Assembly: GCA_023053575.1 (NCBI GenBank)
Contig: JAKZAP010000010.1
Span: 19,032,628 to 19,096,627 of the forward strand
Source of the DNA: Branchinecta lynchi
Lineage: Eukaryota; Arthropoda; Branchiopoda; Anostraca; Branchinectidae
Length of the DNA: 64,000 bases
Direction of reading: 5' to 3'
A program made the position numbers and the translations under genes. Position 1 is the first letter of the stretch. Each line of letters opens with the position of its first letter. A model generated the notes under the pieces. That model saw only the letters and a program-made list of their open reading frames with translations. It made no database searches and was not told where the DNA came from. Below are positions 45,068 to 55,610 of this stretch, piece after piece.

Positions 45068-45356
45068 GCTCGAGCTGGAAAATGAACTTTTGCAAAAACC
45101 ATTAAAGATTCTTCCTTAAATGTCTGATATTGTAAAGTTCTTCTCTGAAATTTGTTTGGAGTTAAAGCTTGTGCTGTGACTTCATTCTGGACACGGCTGC
45201 TGGTTTTGCTTTTCGGTTGGGTCGTTGAATTCTGTGAAGTCACCTGGCTCTTCTTCTTTCCAGCGAAGATGGAAACTAGTCAGCGGCGTGCGTGGGTGAT
45301 TTGACTTTCCGTACTTCGGTGATGGATATTCCTTCAGCCAAAGCTGATTGCCAATC

Positions 45357-45420
45357 ATATTTGACGGTGCAAAACGGATACGTCAGCTGACTGACGTATC
45401 CGTTTTCCATCGTCAAATAT
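45357..45420. repeat. near-perfect 30-bp palindrome
   Basis: Arms 45357-45386 and 45391-45420 differ at two positions, with a 4-base spacer. The sequence is two copies of the element tip (GCAAAACGGATACGTCAG) head to head. Confidence 0.9.
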
Positions 45421-45495
45421 ATACAGCAGCGGTGTCCAGAATAAATCACAGCACCAGCTTTAACTCGAATCAGTTTTCCTCTCAAAACCAAATAT

Positions 45496-45938
45496 TTAAA
45501 GGACACCTGAATGAAGAGGACCAAGAAACGTCCCTATCTGTATGACTTCCGTTAACATTGCCTGTAGAAAACCCAATCCAGATACGAAATAGTGTTTCCA
45601 AGCTATAATTTTTGCTCCTTTTTGCATCTGTCCTTATTTCAGTACCGAACAATTTTAGAAACGAACAAATGTCTCCAATCATCTTCTGGAATATTTGTTT
45701 ACCAGTTAAGCCCAAACGTATACCTAGAAGAAATTCCAATACGATCCGGCCAGCGCTGTGCAAGATTTGAATGAATTGCGCTTTTTGTCTTGGAGTCTGC
45801 ATGTGCAAACCTCCAGAAACGAACATCCCTATTTTGAAAACATCACGCTCAGGAGAAGAATGCTCTCCGTGTCCATGTCTGTAAATGCATTCTCCATGGT
45901 GTGTTCGAGTATGGTTTCATTGTTCAGGTGTCCTTTAA
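45496..45938. mobile_element. TTAA-flanked MITE M3
   Basis: TTAA|AGGACACCTGAA at the left and TTCAGGTGTCCT|TTAA at the right, 443 bp including both TTAAs. The empty site is visible in the homologous elements at 18594 and about 45105. The 114-codon minus ORF reads out through the end and has no recognised domain. Confidence 0.85.
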
Positions 45939-46299
45939 GGAAGAATCTTTAATTGTTTTTCCACAATTTCATTTTCCAGCTTGAGCGGTTTGAGCCTAAA
46001 GAGTACCCTTGCCAAGAAGGGCCGAAACATAGCTCTAATAAAATGTAGCTGACGTATTTGTTTTGCACCGTCAAATATGAACGTCATTGACTGGAAGAAA
46101 AAAAGTTGTGGCCAAGTACGACACTGATGCATAAAACCAGTCCAAAAATGACCGTTTTAAATAAAATAAATTACGGAAAAAATCCCAGTTACCTTACACT
46201 TGCTAAAACTATCACTATCGTCTTCAGCAACCCAATAGTGCTTTCTATTGTTTGAAACGTTTCCATATTATTTCTTCCGTAGGAAAAAAGTATTAGTGT

Positions 46300-46350
46300 T
46301 TTTTCTATCAATCAATCAATCTTTATTATTCCAAAAAGATTCCTTACGGT
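46300..46350 (-). repeat. probable retroelement tail
   Basis: CTATCAATCAATCAATCTTT, then ATTATTCC: a short simple-repeat tail in minus orientation, immediately before F1 copy F. Confidence 0.35.
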
Positions 46351-46357
46351 ATTAACA

Positions 46358-47652
46358 ACAAAACCAAAGGTTTCGATAGGATCCCAAAAATTCAATATTT
46401 GTTCCAGACAATTCGGTCTTGTCTTCGCCAGATCCAGTCTTTGCCAGACTCCTTGAACATTTTTACTGTTCAAATTCAGAACGAAGATGAAGGCCAAATA
46501 TCTAATCATCTGAGAAAACCAAGTTCATATATGGATTCAGCATGTGTGTGTTTACCCCTATAAGTCATATCTGTTTTGACGAAAACTTCTTGCCACTTCT
46601 GCCAATTTCCCGGTTTCGGTCGAATTCCGGATCTACTTGTTCGGCGAAAAAAGAAAGATAAAAAACGAATGCAGCGTATCTTCTTTCCCCAATATTGAAC
46701 ATCTAATCAACTTCAAATAAAAAGTTGTCTTATAACAAATTTTCCGGCTCCAGCCGGATTCCGGTCGAAGTATGTGTCCGGGTAAAAAATGATTGTCACA
46801 CACGGATTCAGCATCTCTTCTTACCTAAAATCGGATATCTAATCAACTACAAATAAAAGTTTAACTTTTAACAATTTTCCTGTTTTGGCCGGATTCCGAG
46901 CGAACTACTTGTCCGGGTAGAAAATTGTTTTCACATAAGTGTGTCCTCTCACCCCTAAATCGTACATCTAATCAACTCCAAATAAAACTTTTACTTTTAA
47001 CAAACTCTCCGGTTTTGGCCGGATTCCAGGCTAACTACTTGTCGGGAGGTAGCCTGGAATCCGGCTAACTCCTATTTCTATTCTATTGTATTTGAACTAC
47101 TTGTCCGGCGAGAAAATGGTTTTCACCATCGTTTACCCTTGAATCGAACATCTAATCAACTTCAAATAAAACTTTTACTTTGGACAGACTTTCCGGTTTT
47201 GGTCGGATTCCGGGCTAACTACTTGTCCGGCGAGAAAATTATTTTCACCATCGTCTTCAGCATGACTTCTTACATCTAAATAGAACATCTAATCAACTTC
47301 AAATAAAACTTCTACTTTTAACAAACTTTCCGGTTTTGGCTGGATTCCTGGCGAACTACTTGTCTGAACACAAAATGGTTTTCACCATCGTGCTCATCAA
47401 GTCTCTTTACCCCATAATCGACTATCACATTATCTGTTTAAAAATTTTTCATTTGCCCCTTAATTTAACCCCCCAGCCCTAAATGTAGGGCTACAGAGCC
47501 AATCTACGAACTCGACCTTACTCTTGACCCAAAGAATCCTCACACCAAGTTTCATCAAAATATCTCTTTCCCGTCGAGAGTTATAGTGCGCACAGACGGA
47601 CAACGTTTGCGATATCATAGGTATCCCCCACTTACGTTTTGGGATCCCAAAA
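46358..47652 (+). mobile_element. F1 element, longest copy F
   Basis: ACAAAACCAAAGGTTTCGAT start and GGGATCCCAAAA end, with about seven core units. An odd stretch near 47045-47095 repeats TAGCCTGGAATCCGGCTAAC in inverted form beside a unit boundary. Confidence 0.85.
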
Positions 47653-48029
47653 TAAACGAATATTTGTTCTTTCGTCAAACAGAACTATATACAGTTGAGC
47701 TATCACATAGTCAAATATTAAATAATTACACAAGAACAAGAATTGCAACAAATTAAAGCGTTAAGCTTCAATAATTAACACACAAAAATAGGAAAAGAAT
47801 TTAAAATTATGCATTGGATCAGGCCCCAGTGCTACCTCTGGGGTTTAATACTAAAAGAGCTGGTTTCGCTAGTGACTTCTAGCAAGAACAAATATTCACA
47901 AGGACCTCCGTCTCCCTATCTCTGTAATAAAGCCATGCGGAGTCGAATGTATTTTGATATTCTACTCTCTGAAAACGAGCGGATAAGGAGCTACGCAGAA
48001 CATCATAATTTACTACCTCTACAAACAGC

Positions 48030-49705
48030 TATCGCAGTAGAACCCGGAGAAGAATACGAACGCCGTCTGAGTCGTCCTTTAGAGCTAATTGGTTGCGACT
48101 TCACGGTAGAACCCGGAGAAGAATACGAACACAGAATACCCCACAGTAGAACCCGGAAAAGAATAAGAACGCCGTCTGAGTCGTCCTTTACAGCTAATTG
48201 GTTGCGACTTATCGGTAGAACCCGGAGTAGAATACGAACACAGAATAGCCCACGAATACCCCACATTAGAACACGGAGAAGAATACGAACGCCGTCTGAG
48301 TCGTCCTTTATAGCTAATTGGTTGCGACTTCACGGTAGAACCCGGAGTAGAATACGAACACAGAATAGCCCACGAATACCCCACATTAGAACACGGAGAA
48401 GAATACGAACGCCGTCTGAGTCGTCCTTTAGAGCTAATTGGTTGCTACTTCACGGTAGAACCCGGAGAAGAATACGAACACAGAATACCCCACAGTAAAA
48501 CCCGGAGAAGAATAAGAACGCCGTCTGAGTCGTCCTTTACAGCTAATTGGTTGCGACTTCACGGTAGAACCCGGAGTAGAATACGAACACAGAATAGCCC
48601 ACGAATACCCCACATTAGAACACGGAGAAGAATACGAACGCCGTCTGAGTCGTCCTTTACAGCTATTAATTGGTTGCGACTTCACGGTAGAACCCGGAGA
48701 AGAATACGAACACAGAATACCCCACAGTAGAACCCGGAGAAGAATAAGAACGCCGTCTGAGTCGTCCTTTAGAGCTAATTGGTTGCGACTTCACGGTAGA
48801 ACCCGGAGAAGAATACGAACACAGAATACCCCACAGTAGAACCCGGAAAAGAATAAGAACGCCGTCTGAGTCGTCCTTTACAGCTAATTGGTTGCGACTT
48901 CACGGTAGAACCCGGAGTAGAATACGAACACAGAATAGCCCACGAATACCCCACATTAGAACACGGAGAAGAATACGAACGCCGTCTGAGTCGTCCTTTA
49001 GAGCTAATTGGTTGCGACTTCACGGTAGAACCCGGAGAAGAATACGAACACAGAATACCCCACAGTAGAACCCGGAGAAGAATAAGAACGCCGTCTGAGT
49101 CGTCCTTTAGAGCTAATTGGTTGCGACTTCACGGTAGAACCCGGAGAAGAATACGAACACAGAATACCCCACAGTAGAACCCGGAGAAGAATAAGAACGC
49201 CGTCTGAGTCGTCCTTTACAGCTAATTGGTTGCGACTTCACGGTAGAACCCGGAGTAGAATACGAACACAGAATAGCCCACGAATACCCCACGTTAGAAC
49301 ACGGAGAAGAATACGAACGCCGTCTGAGTCGTCCTTTAGAACTAATTGGTTGCGACTTCACGGTAGAACCCGGAGAAGAATACGAACACAGAATACCCCA
49401 CAGTAGAACCCGGAGAAGAATAAGAACGCCGTCTGAGTCGTCCTTTACAGCTAATTAGTTGCGACTTCACGGTAGAACCCGGAGTAGAATACGAACACAG
49501 AATAGCCCACGAATACCCCACAGTAGAAACCGGAGAAGAATACGAACGCCGTCTCAGTTGTCCTTTACAGCTAATTGGTTGTGACTTCACGGTAGAACCC
49601 GGAGAAGAATCCGAACACAGAATACCCCACAGTAGAACCCGGAGAAGAATACGAACGCCGTCTGAGTCGTCCTTTACAGCTAATTGGTTGCGACTTCACG
49701 TCTAA
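48030..49705. repeat. 109/120-bp tandem array
   Basis: The anchor GGTTGCGACTTCACGG starts at 48091, 48200, 48320, 48440, 48549, 48672, 48781, 48890, 49010, 49119, 49228, 49348, 49457, 49577 and 49686. Spacing is 109 or 120 (once 123). The longer type has an 11-bp insertion containing GCCCACGAAT. Each unit contains GTAGAACCCGGAGAAGAATA twice. Long open frames exist on both strands, but 109 is not a multiple of three, so a single protein is unlikely. Confidence 0.9.
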
Positions 49706-49954
49706 CTCTCTGCAGATCGGGCTCTCTACCCCTACACATTTTACGGTTGTTCATCTGGTATGCGCAGTGGCGAAAAGGGAAGTAGACGGATATCAACTCA
49801 AACCTCACAGCAAGTAACTCTAGCTCCGCTCGGTTTTATCGGGTATCCATATACTCGCTGCATTTGACCAAAGACGGAGTTTCTATTTGATTTTTTTTTT
49901 CTTGCCACTAGCTACCATTGGGCATGCAGCTCAAGGGCCCGGCCTAAAAATACA

Positions 49955-50410
49955 TTAGTTGCGTTTTTTGTCTCTGTTTCTGTTCCCTGTTTTCTCTCTG
50001 TTTTATATTTTTTCGGTTTTTGTCAAAACACGGAACTCGCTGTTTCTCATTTTCCCGTTTGTGTACGCTGTTCCGTGTTCCGCTGTCTGTTTTGCAAAAC
50101 ATGGAACTTGCTCTCCTAGCATTTTTTATGACTGTTCAGTTAGTAAATTGCAGAGAGATTCGCAGATAAGAGAAAGAATTGCGGAAGTTCAGAGGATAAA
50201 AATGGACCCTAAATTATGTTCGTTTTGGAATTTAATTTGCAATTTAACAGATTTCGCGCCTAAGTCATGCTCAGGAACCTAAATTTGCGTTTTCGCGACA
50301 AAACACGAAACATGGAACAGCATAAGCACCAAATACTGTTTTTTATCCGAACCAGACAACTGTGAACAAAGAAGAAGGAACAGGAACCAGAGACAAAAAA
50401 CGCAACTATT
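49955..50410. mobile_element. foldback MITE, relative of 4301-4792
   Basis: The left end TTAGTTGCGTTTTTTGTCTC is mirrored by GAGACAAAAAACGCAACTAT at the right. The interior also mirrors (GTTCCGTGTTCC / GAAACATGGAAC). Confidence 0.7.
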
Positions 50411-50689
50411 GTTTCTACTTGAACCAAATCTTCTCTGATACATGCAAGGCCCCCTCTCTCAAAAATGTAAGCATATATGCCTACATATTTGTAACCTTTA
50501 TGAAACAACACATAGTTGGAAAGGAATCACACTTGTTAGAATATTGGAATAGAAACTCAAGAGCAAGTACAAGCACTTCACTTTAATAGGCTGTAAATGA
50601 ATAATTATGGAAAACACGTGTACAATCATGAAGGGTGTAGGATTGTCTGTGGGAAATACAGTCAGCTCCAGAAAAAAAATCCAGTACGG

Positions 50690-50800
50690 TTGGTAGATAG
50701 ATAGATCGATAGATAGATATTTTTATTGATCCAACTCGTAGCGCCGACATGGCACTAAATACGTCGACCATTACATTTAAATACTTGAGTAAAAAACTTG
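50690..50800 (-). mobile_element. retroelement 3' end with (TAGA)n tail
   Basis: GTAGATAGATAGATCGATAG, then TATTTTTATTGATCC. On the minus strand this is an AATAAAAATA end with a simple-repeat tail. Confidence 0.45.
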
Positions 50801-50899
50801 AATATACAACTATTACATAAAAGAAAATAAATCACTTGGTACAAGTTAATCTGCTGCTCTTCGACCTGAGTGAAATCTCAATAGCATGGTGGTCTTAAG

Positions 50900-51391
50900 C
50901 CGCGTTCACAAGCATGCCTAGCTAAGTACAATGCCTAGCTAAGTTGTTCAATGCCGGGTCGATTTTTTAGTCTGTAAAATAGTTATCAATTGTATATATT
51001 GTATTTTTGTGCATGTTATTTTTGGCTCATCGATTGACATACATGTTGACAACAAAAACTAATAATCGGCTCTGTCCGTCGCATGTTTTTCGAATAAAGT
51101 GAATTAAAAAAAAAAAAAAATAAGTACAGATGCCTAGGCACATGCCCAAGCTTAGCCAGGCACCGAGTTGCTAGAGCCTAGAGTCAATGCCTGGCTCAAA
51201 ATCCGTGCCTAGTCATGGGTGTGAATGGTGAAGCTAGGCTTGTGACTAGGCATCCGTGCTTGGTACTATATTCACACCCTCGCATGCACGGGCTGGTAGT
51301 ATAAGATATGGAGTCGACCTTAACCCCATCCAGTGCCTCCCTGCATTCCTAGGACCTCAGCCTCCTTCGGCTAGGCATGGTTGTGAACGAG
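50900..51391. mobile_element. MITE with GTTCACAA ends, carrying a poly(A) insertion
   Basis: The left end CGTTCACAAGCATGCCTAGC is mirrored by GCTAGGCATGGTTGTGAACG at the right. Inside, 50946-51119 is a foreign segment ending GAATAAAGTGAATT plus A15, flanked by copies of TAAGTACA(G)ATGCCTAG. Confidence 0.7.
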
Positions 51392-52419
51392 GATTTAGAG
51401 AACAAGTACATTGTGTAGAATTAGAGGCCTATCACGTTGGACCATAGAGCAAATGTCCGAAACCAAAAAAAAACAATAAGGACCTCACGAACTGGGTGAG
51501 AATGGAAAGTATGGAATGAATCTCCTTTGCTACAGCTCCTACAGCTCGTTTTGCTACACCCCTTCCAGTGAGAGACATATGTTCGTTAAGCGGAATAGAC
51601 TTGTCAGGTCATAATGGAAGCCGTGTCGCCAGTTATGTTCATTCAGGTTACTTCATTTGGGGAGGTAGCAATCGTGAGTTCATTTTTTCAGTGTTTACGG
51701 TAAGCATAATGTAATATAATATGTGAGGTAAGGTACTCTCAAACGAGCTAATACTGTGACATTTCTCAGGCATATTAGGAACTTTACCAAACTGACTTCG
51801 AAATTTCATTTCGCGGATCGGGCCAATCAGGGTGAAGTGGAGGGAAGGGGAATTCTATCACTTGACCTGCAGAACTTTTGAATCACTTATCTGGATGAAA
51901 CTTGTATCCATTTGAATTACATGTTATTATTATTTGTCTTCACATAGCTTACTCTTCACTTTCATGAAACATGCGCATAAATTATGATATTAAAAACCGT
52001 AATGCGACTGAATCTATGACCAATCGACGTAGTAGTTCTTTCTTTAACATCGCACGATGTGTTTAGGAAAGTGTGCCAACGTCACGTCACTTCTACACTC
52101 ATCCCAGTCACATCACAATTCATGACTTAATATACACGTTTCCCCGACTTAATTAATAGGTTCCAAATCACAAGTGATATCCGTGAATTCTGAATTGCTA
52201 ATTGGGACTTGAGAGACAAGGAGCCGAACTATCGATTTTCAGCATCCCAAAATCCAAACTTCTAACACTAAATAAAAACGTAACAGGGGCCTACCGAACT
52301 TTTCGCCAGATTTTGTTAGTAGTATCAAACAAGCAGTAAACAAAGCAGATAGTTCGAAACGTTGTCAGCTTAGGCGCTCCACTATCGTCAATCCAAACGA
52401 CTTGGCAAAGCATAAATTT
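51392..52419. other. no recognisable feature
   Basis: Unique-looking intergenic sequence. Confidence 0.4.
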
Positions 52420-52675
52420 TCCTTCAGCCAAATCTGACTGCAAATCCTGTTTGACAGTGCAAAACGGATACACCAGCTACGTTTTATTGGAGCTATATTT
52501 CTGTCCTGAATATTGATTGGAGTTTTAACTCCAATTAATTTTCTGGAAAGAAATTCGCAAGTTAATTTTCCAGCTTTAGCCGCTTGAGCCTGAAGAGGAC
52601 CCTTGCAAGGACCGAAATATAGTTCTAATAAAGTGAAGCTGGCGTATCCGTTTTGCACTGTCAAATATACTTTAC
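52420..52675. mobile_element. inverted-arm element, short copy
   Basis: Left arm GTGCAAAACGGATACACCAG; right arm CTGGCGTATCCGTTTTGCAC. The interior is about 60 bp. Confidence 0.7.
52590..52617 (+). ncRNA. hammerhead-like core, shortened stem II
   Basis: CTGAAGA, then CCTTGCAAGG as a compact self-complementary stem inside GGAC...ACC, then GAAA. Confidence 0.3.
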
Positions 52676-52749
52676 AAAGCAGTAAGAAGGACTTCAGAAA
52701 TTCTGATTTTGTGGGATCTCGGCTGAGTCTCGGTCCTGCATTACTATAA

Positions 52750-53440
52750 TGTAATGATACCTATCATCGCGTTTTTGTATCCCTATTTTGACGCCCTAAC
52801 CAACTTCAGACGTAGCTCTTACTTATAAAAAAAAAAAATCCGGATTCGTCGGGAAGTACTGAATGAAAGGTCCGTTACGGATTCAACATATATCCTTAGC
52901 TCTAAGCTGAAAGTCTCGTTAGCCTGACAAGAGAAATCTCTTACCTTAATCTGAACCTCCCTCAACCCTTAAAGGACCTACCTTACCTGTCATAATAACG
53001 CAACCTACTCTATAATCACTCCGTATATTTCTAAACCCGGAGATCCCAACTTTGTATGATACATTCTAACCGTCGTAACATGACCACGCTGATTTTCTCA
53101 CTTGCTGTGCTTTGCTATCTTCGATGTGTATCACGCTGCCGACGGTTGTCTGCGAGAAGTTTTTCCTTAAAAAAACCGTTTATCTAAATTATTTCCCTGT
53201 TTTCGCTAGAAGTCAACGGGTCTCGGAAATGGCTTAAAACAGCCAAAACCGTGGTTTATTTGTTAAAAGCAGAGCCTTGTTTTAAAGTATTAAAATATTT
53301 TAAAATACTGTAAGTTGAAGAGTAAATAGTGGAAGGTGTCCTTTAAATATAAGTTTGAGGGGCCCATTACTGAACCTGACCTGTACCCGAAGGATCCTTA
53401 TACCAAGTTTGACACTTGCATTTTGGAATCCTAAATACAT
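52750..53440 (+). repeat. F1 element, old copy interrupted by MITE M2
   Basis: F1 core and tail text (CTTAATCTGAACCTCCC before 52969, and CCATTACTGAACCTGACC after 53346) is split by M2. The F1 right end is decayed (TTTTGGAATCC). Confidence 0.65.
52969..53346. mobile_element. TTAA-flanked MITE M2
   Basis: TTAA|AGGACCT and GTGTCCT|TTAA ends. The interior matches M1 (TTTCTAAACCCGGAGATCCC, GACGGTTGTCTGCGAGAAGT). Nested in F1. Confidence 0.8.
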
Positions 53441-53529
53441 AATAGGATTGTTGCGCATTGTTGCGCAGAGGGTGATATTCTACAGCACATTGGTATAATT
53501 ATACGAGAATCCAAAATCCGTATAAACAC

Positions 53530-53730
53530 CTTAAAGCACACCTAGAGTTATTGTATATGTTCCAATATTCTAAACTATCTGAGTACTGAAAAACTAAGCT
53601 CTGCTTTTAACACATCGTCCGCGGCTTCGGCTGTTTTAAGCCTTTTCCCAGACACATTGACTTCTAGTAAAAACTTGGCGAAACTCAGAAAACCGGTTTT
53701 ACGCATCGATAGTTCGATACTCGAACACCC
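53530..53730 (-). repeat. TTAA-type MITE, partial
   Basis: Reverse-complement match to the right half of M1/M2 (GCTCTGCTTTTAACA, GCTGTTTTAAGCCTTTTCCC). Confidence 0.6.
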
Positions 53731-53779
53731 GTCAGGAGCATAATGCGAATGAAAATTAGTGAGTCGTGACATCCTTCAC

Positions 53780-53925
53780 ACCAAGCTGACTGCGAATTCA
53801 GCTGGGAAATGAATGTCAATTTCCAGCTTGAGCCTGATGAGGACCCTTGCTAAGAGGGGCCGAAATATAGCTCTAATAAATTGTAGCTGACTTATCCGTT
53901 TTGCATCGTCAAATCTTAACAAATG
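53780..53925 (+). repeat. inverted-arm element, right arm only
   Basis: CCAGCTTGAGCCTGATGAGG through TTGTAGCTGACTTATCCGTT. The left arm is reduced to about 25 bp near 53785. Confidence 0.65.
53834..53865 (+). ncRNA. hammerhead-like core with canonical CTGATGA
   Basis: The one copy with the textbook CUGAUGA sequence. Stem II is GGACCCTT/AGGGGCC-like with one A-G mismatch, then GAAA. The arms needed for helices I and III are not convincing. Confidence 0.4.
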
Positions 53926-55610
53926 TAGTTACGGAAGAAGGTTGCCTTGGCATTATACGTACGTACGACGGGTTTCGTACTGAATTATTTTCTTTTCACG
54001 CTTGGTTTCTTACCACTACGTGGAAGTCGAACTTGTGAGGTTTTCACATGTGGGTTCTTATGAAGATAATTATAAAATATACTAGAACCGATCGATTACT
54101 TATCCAGCCAGATAGCCTAGCTAACATTTCTCCAGCCAGATGACTTAGCCTACATCTGGATTGCGTCAATCCTAAGAATCTATTGATAGTTGCTATCAAT
54201 CACAGACGAACTTGGGACGAGCAAAAGCTGACTCCAAAAGTGAAAGAATAAAACCAAGCTGTGCGGTTCTTCAGTTTGATCTTTTATTCGTTCAGGCTTC
54301 CGGGGTCAGCTCCTCACCCACAGATTTTTTGTCCAAGCCAATGTGCCTTTATTTCTGGGGAAAAAGTTGGAGACGGAAGAAATAGCTTTCTTTCCAGTAA
54401 AAAAAAAGCCTCTGACTGCTCTCAACTTCTTACTTATCTTATCGCACCGTTGACGAAAAAAGGATCTAGTCTTCTAATATTGTTGAGAACCTTCATAAGA
54501 AATTTTACTCGGAGATAATCTTAATTGCCAGCTGGCACCAGAAGCTGCAAATTCAGGAAGATTGCTTTATTTGTGCAACCAAGTTAGGGATAGCCTAAAA
54601 CAGGAAAGACAAGGCATGATGCCGGAGGAAATGCCAGTAAAAATATGCAGTGTGTCGAGGAAGGTAGTCTACTACAGAGACATGAACGCCAGGAGGAAAT
54701 GCATGTTTTCTTTCCTCTTCGTTTTAGATTAGATTAAATTTTATTTTACACATGCGTACAAAACATTTTGCTGCACCTGCTAAGAAAGCCCAACAGGGCT
54801 TGTTGGCCGCAGTTGGCAGTCTTCTCTATTCTATATATTCTGGTAACACTATTTTTAGATTATTCTATATGCGATTCATACACGGTTCATACACATACAA
54901 CAAACATTCTGTTTACTAAAACCACTCACGCATCATTATTATTCTTTTGCAAGGAACAATCTCTTCGCTGTACCCCTTTGTAGGGTAGTCCAACCTTTCA
55001 CTTCTCTCCGTTTATACTAGTAGTCCTATCCTTTCATCTGTGTTCAATAAACAGAAAAAGCTCCTTTTCACTTTTCTACTGGATAAGTCTCTCTCCATCC
55101 TTTGGTTGTTTTTCATTCCATTTGAATGAGGTTATCCAGCCTTTCCTCTTTATCATTGAAAATTCTCTTCGACTAATTCCTCCCTCTGTATCTAAGAATA
55201 AATAAAAATCTCCTATTCTATTTTGTCCACGGAACAAGTCTCCTTCCTTCACTGTTTGATTTCATTTCCTCTGTATGGTTATCGAACATTTCCTCTTTTC
55301 TTTAAATATGAACCTAACCGAGTAGCCCTTTCCTTCATATCTAATAAACAACCCTTCCACCTTTTCCTTGTCTACAGTAACATTGATATATACACATGCG
55401 TACCCGATTCGCCATGCCTTTCCTCTATCTCTCCGAAAAGGATTGGCCGGATTCGTTAAAGACGGGCATAATCAGAAAAGGATTATCAGACTATTCTTCC
55501 CCTGCCTCCTTCTGTCCATCTCTACTAACAAGAACATTTCTTTCATGTTTGGGCCACGTTTTCAATGAACCAACATTTCTTTCTCGCACAACTTCCTTTG
55601 ACATAAAGTA
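53926..55610. other. no recognised gene
   Basis: Pyrimidine-rich, with short ORFs only. GATTAGATTAAATTTTATTT at 54725 may be a retroelement tail in minus orientation. Confidence 0.35.

Larger units (their letters stand above)
44965..46090. mobile_element. inverted-arm element, largest copy, with nested M3
   Basis: The left arm begins ACTGCGAATCATATTTGACG and the right arm ends CACCGTCAAATATGAACGTC, with arms inverted. It contains the head-to-head palindrome at 45357-45420 and the TTAA MITE at 45496-45938. The arms carry a hammerhead-like core, intact at 45036-45067 and broken (CTAAAGA) at 45997 in the right arm. The inverted terminal arms suit either a TIR transposon or inverted Penelope-like pLTRs. 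Confidence 0.65.

Noticed and set aside
46012..46080. A sixth ribozyme-like core in the right arm at 45.99-46.03 kb
   Set aside because: The core reads CTAAAGA, which breaks an invariant G, so it would not be active.
47809..48498. 229-codon plus ORF and 82-codon minus ORFs in the 48-kb array as genes
   Set aside because: They read through a tandem repeat whose 109-bp units shift frame. The openness is a property of the unit.
48030..49705. CRISPR array
   Set aside because: Units are contiguous repeats with no unique spacers, and the window is eukaryotic.
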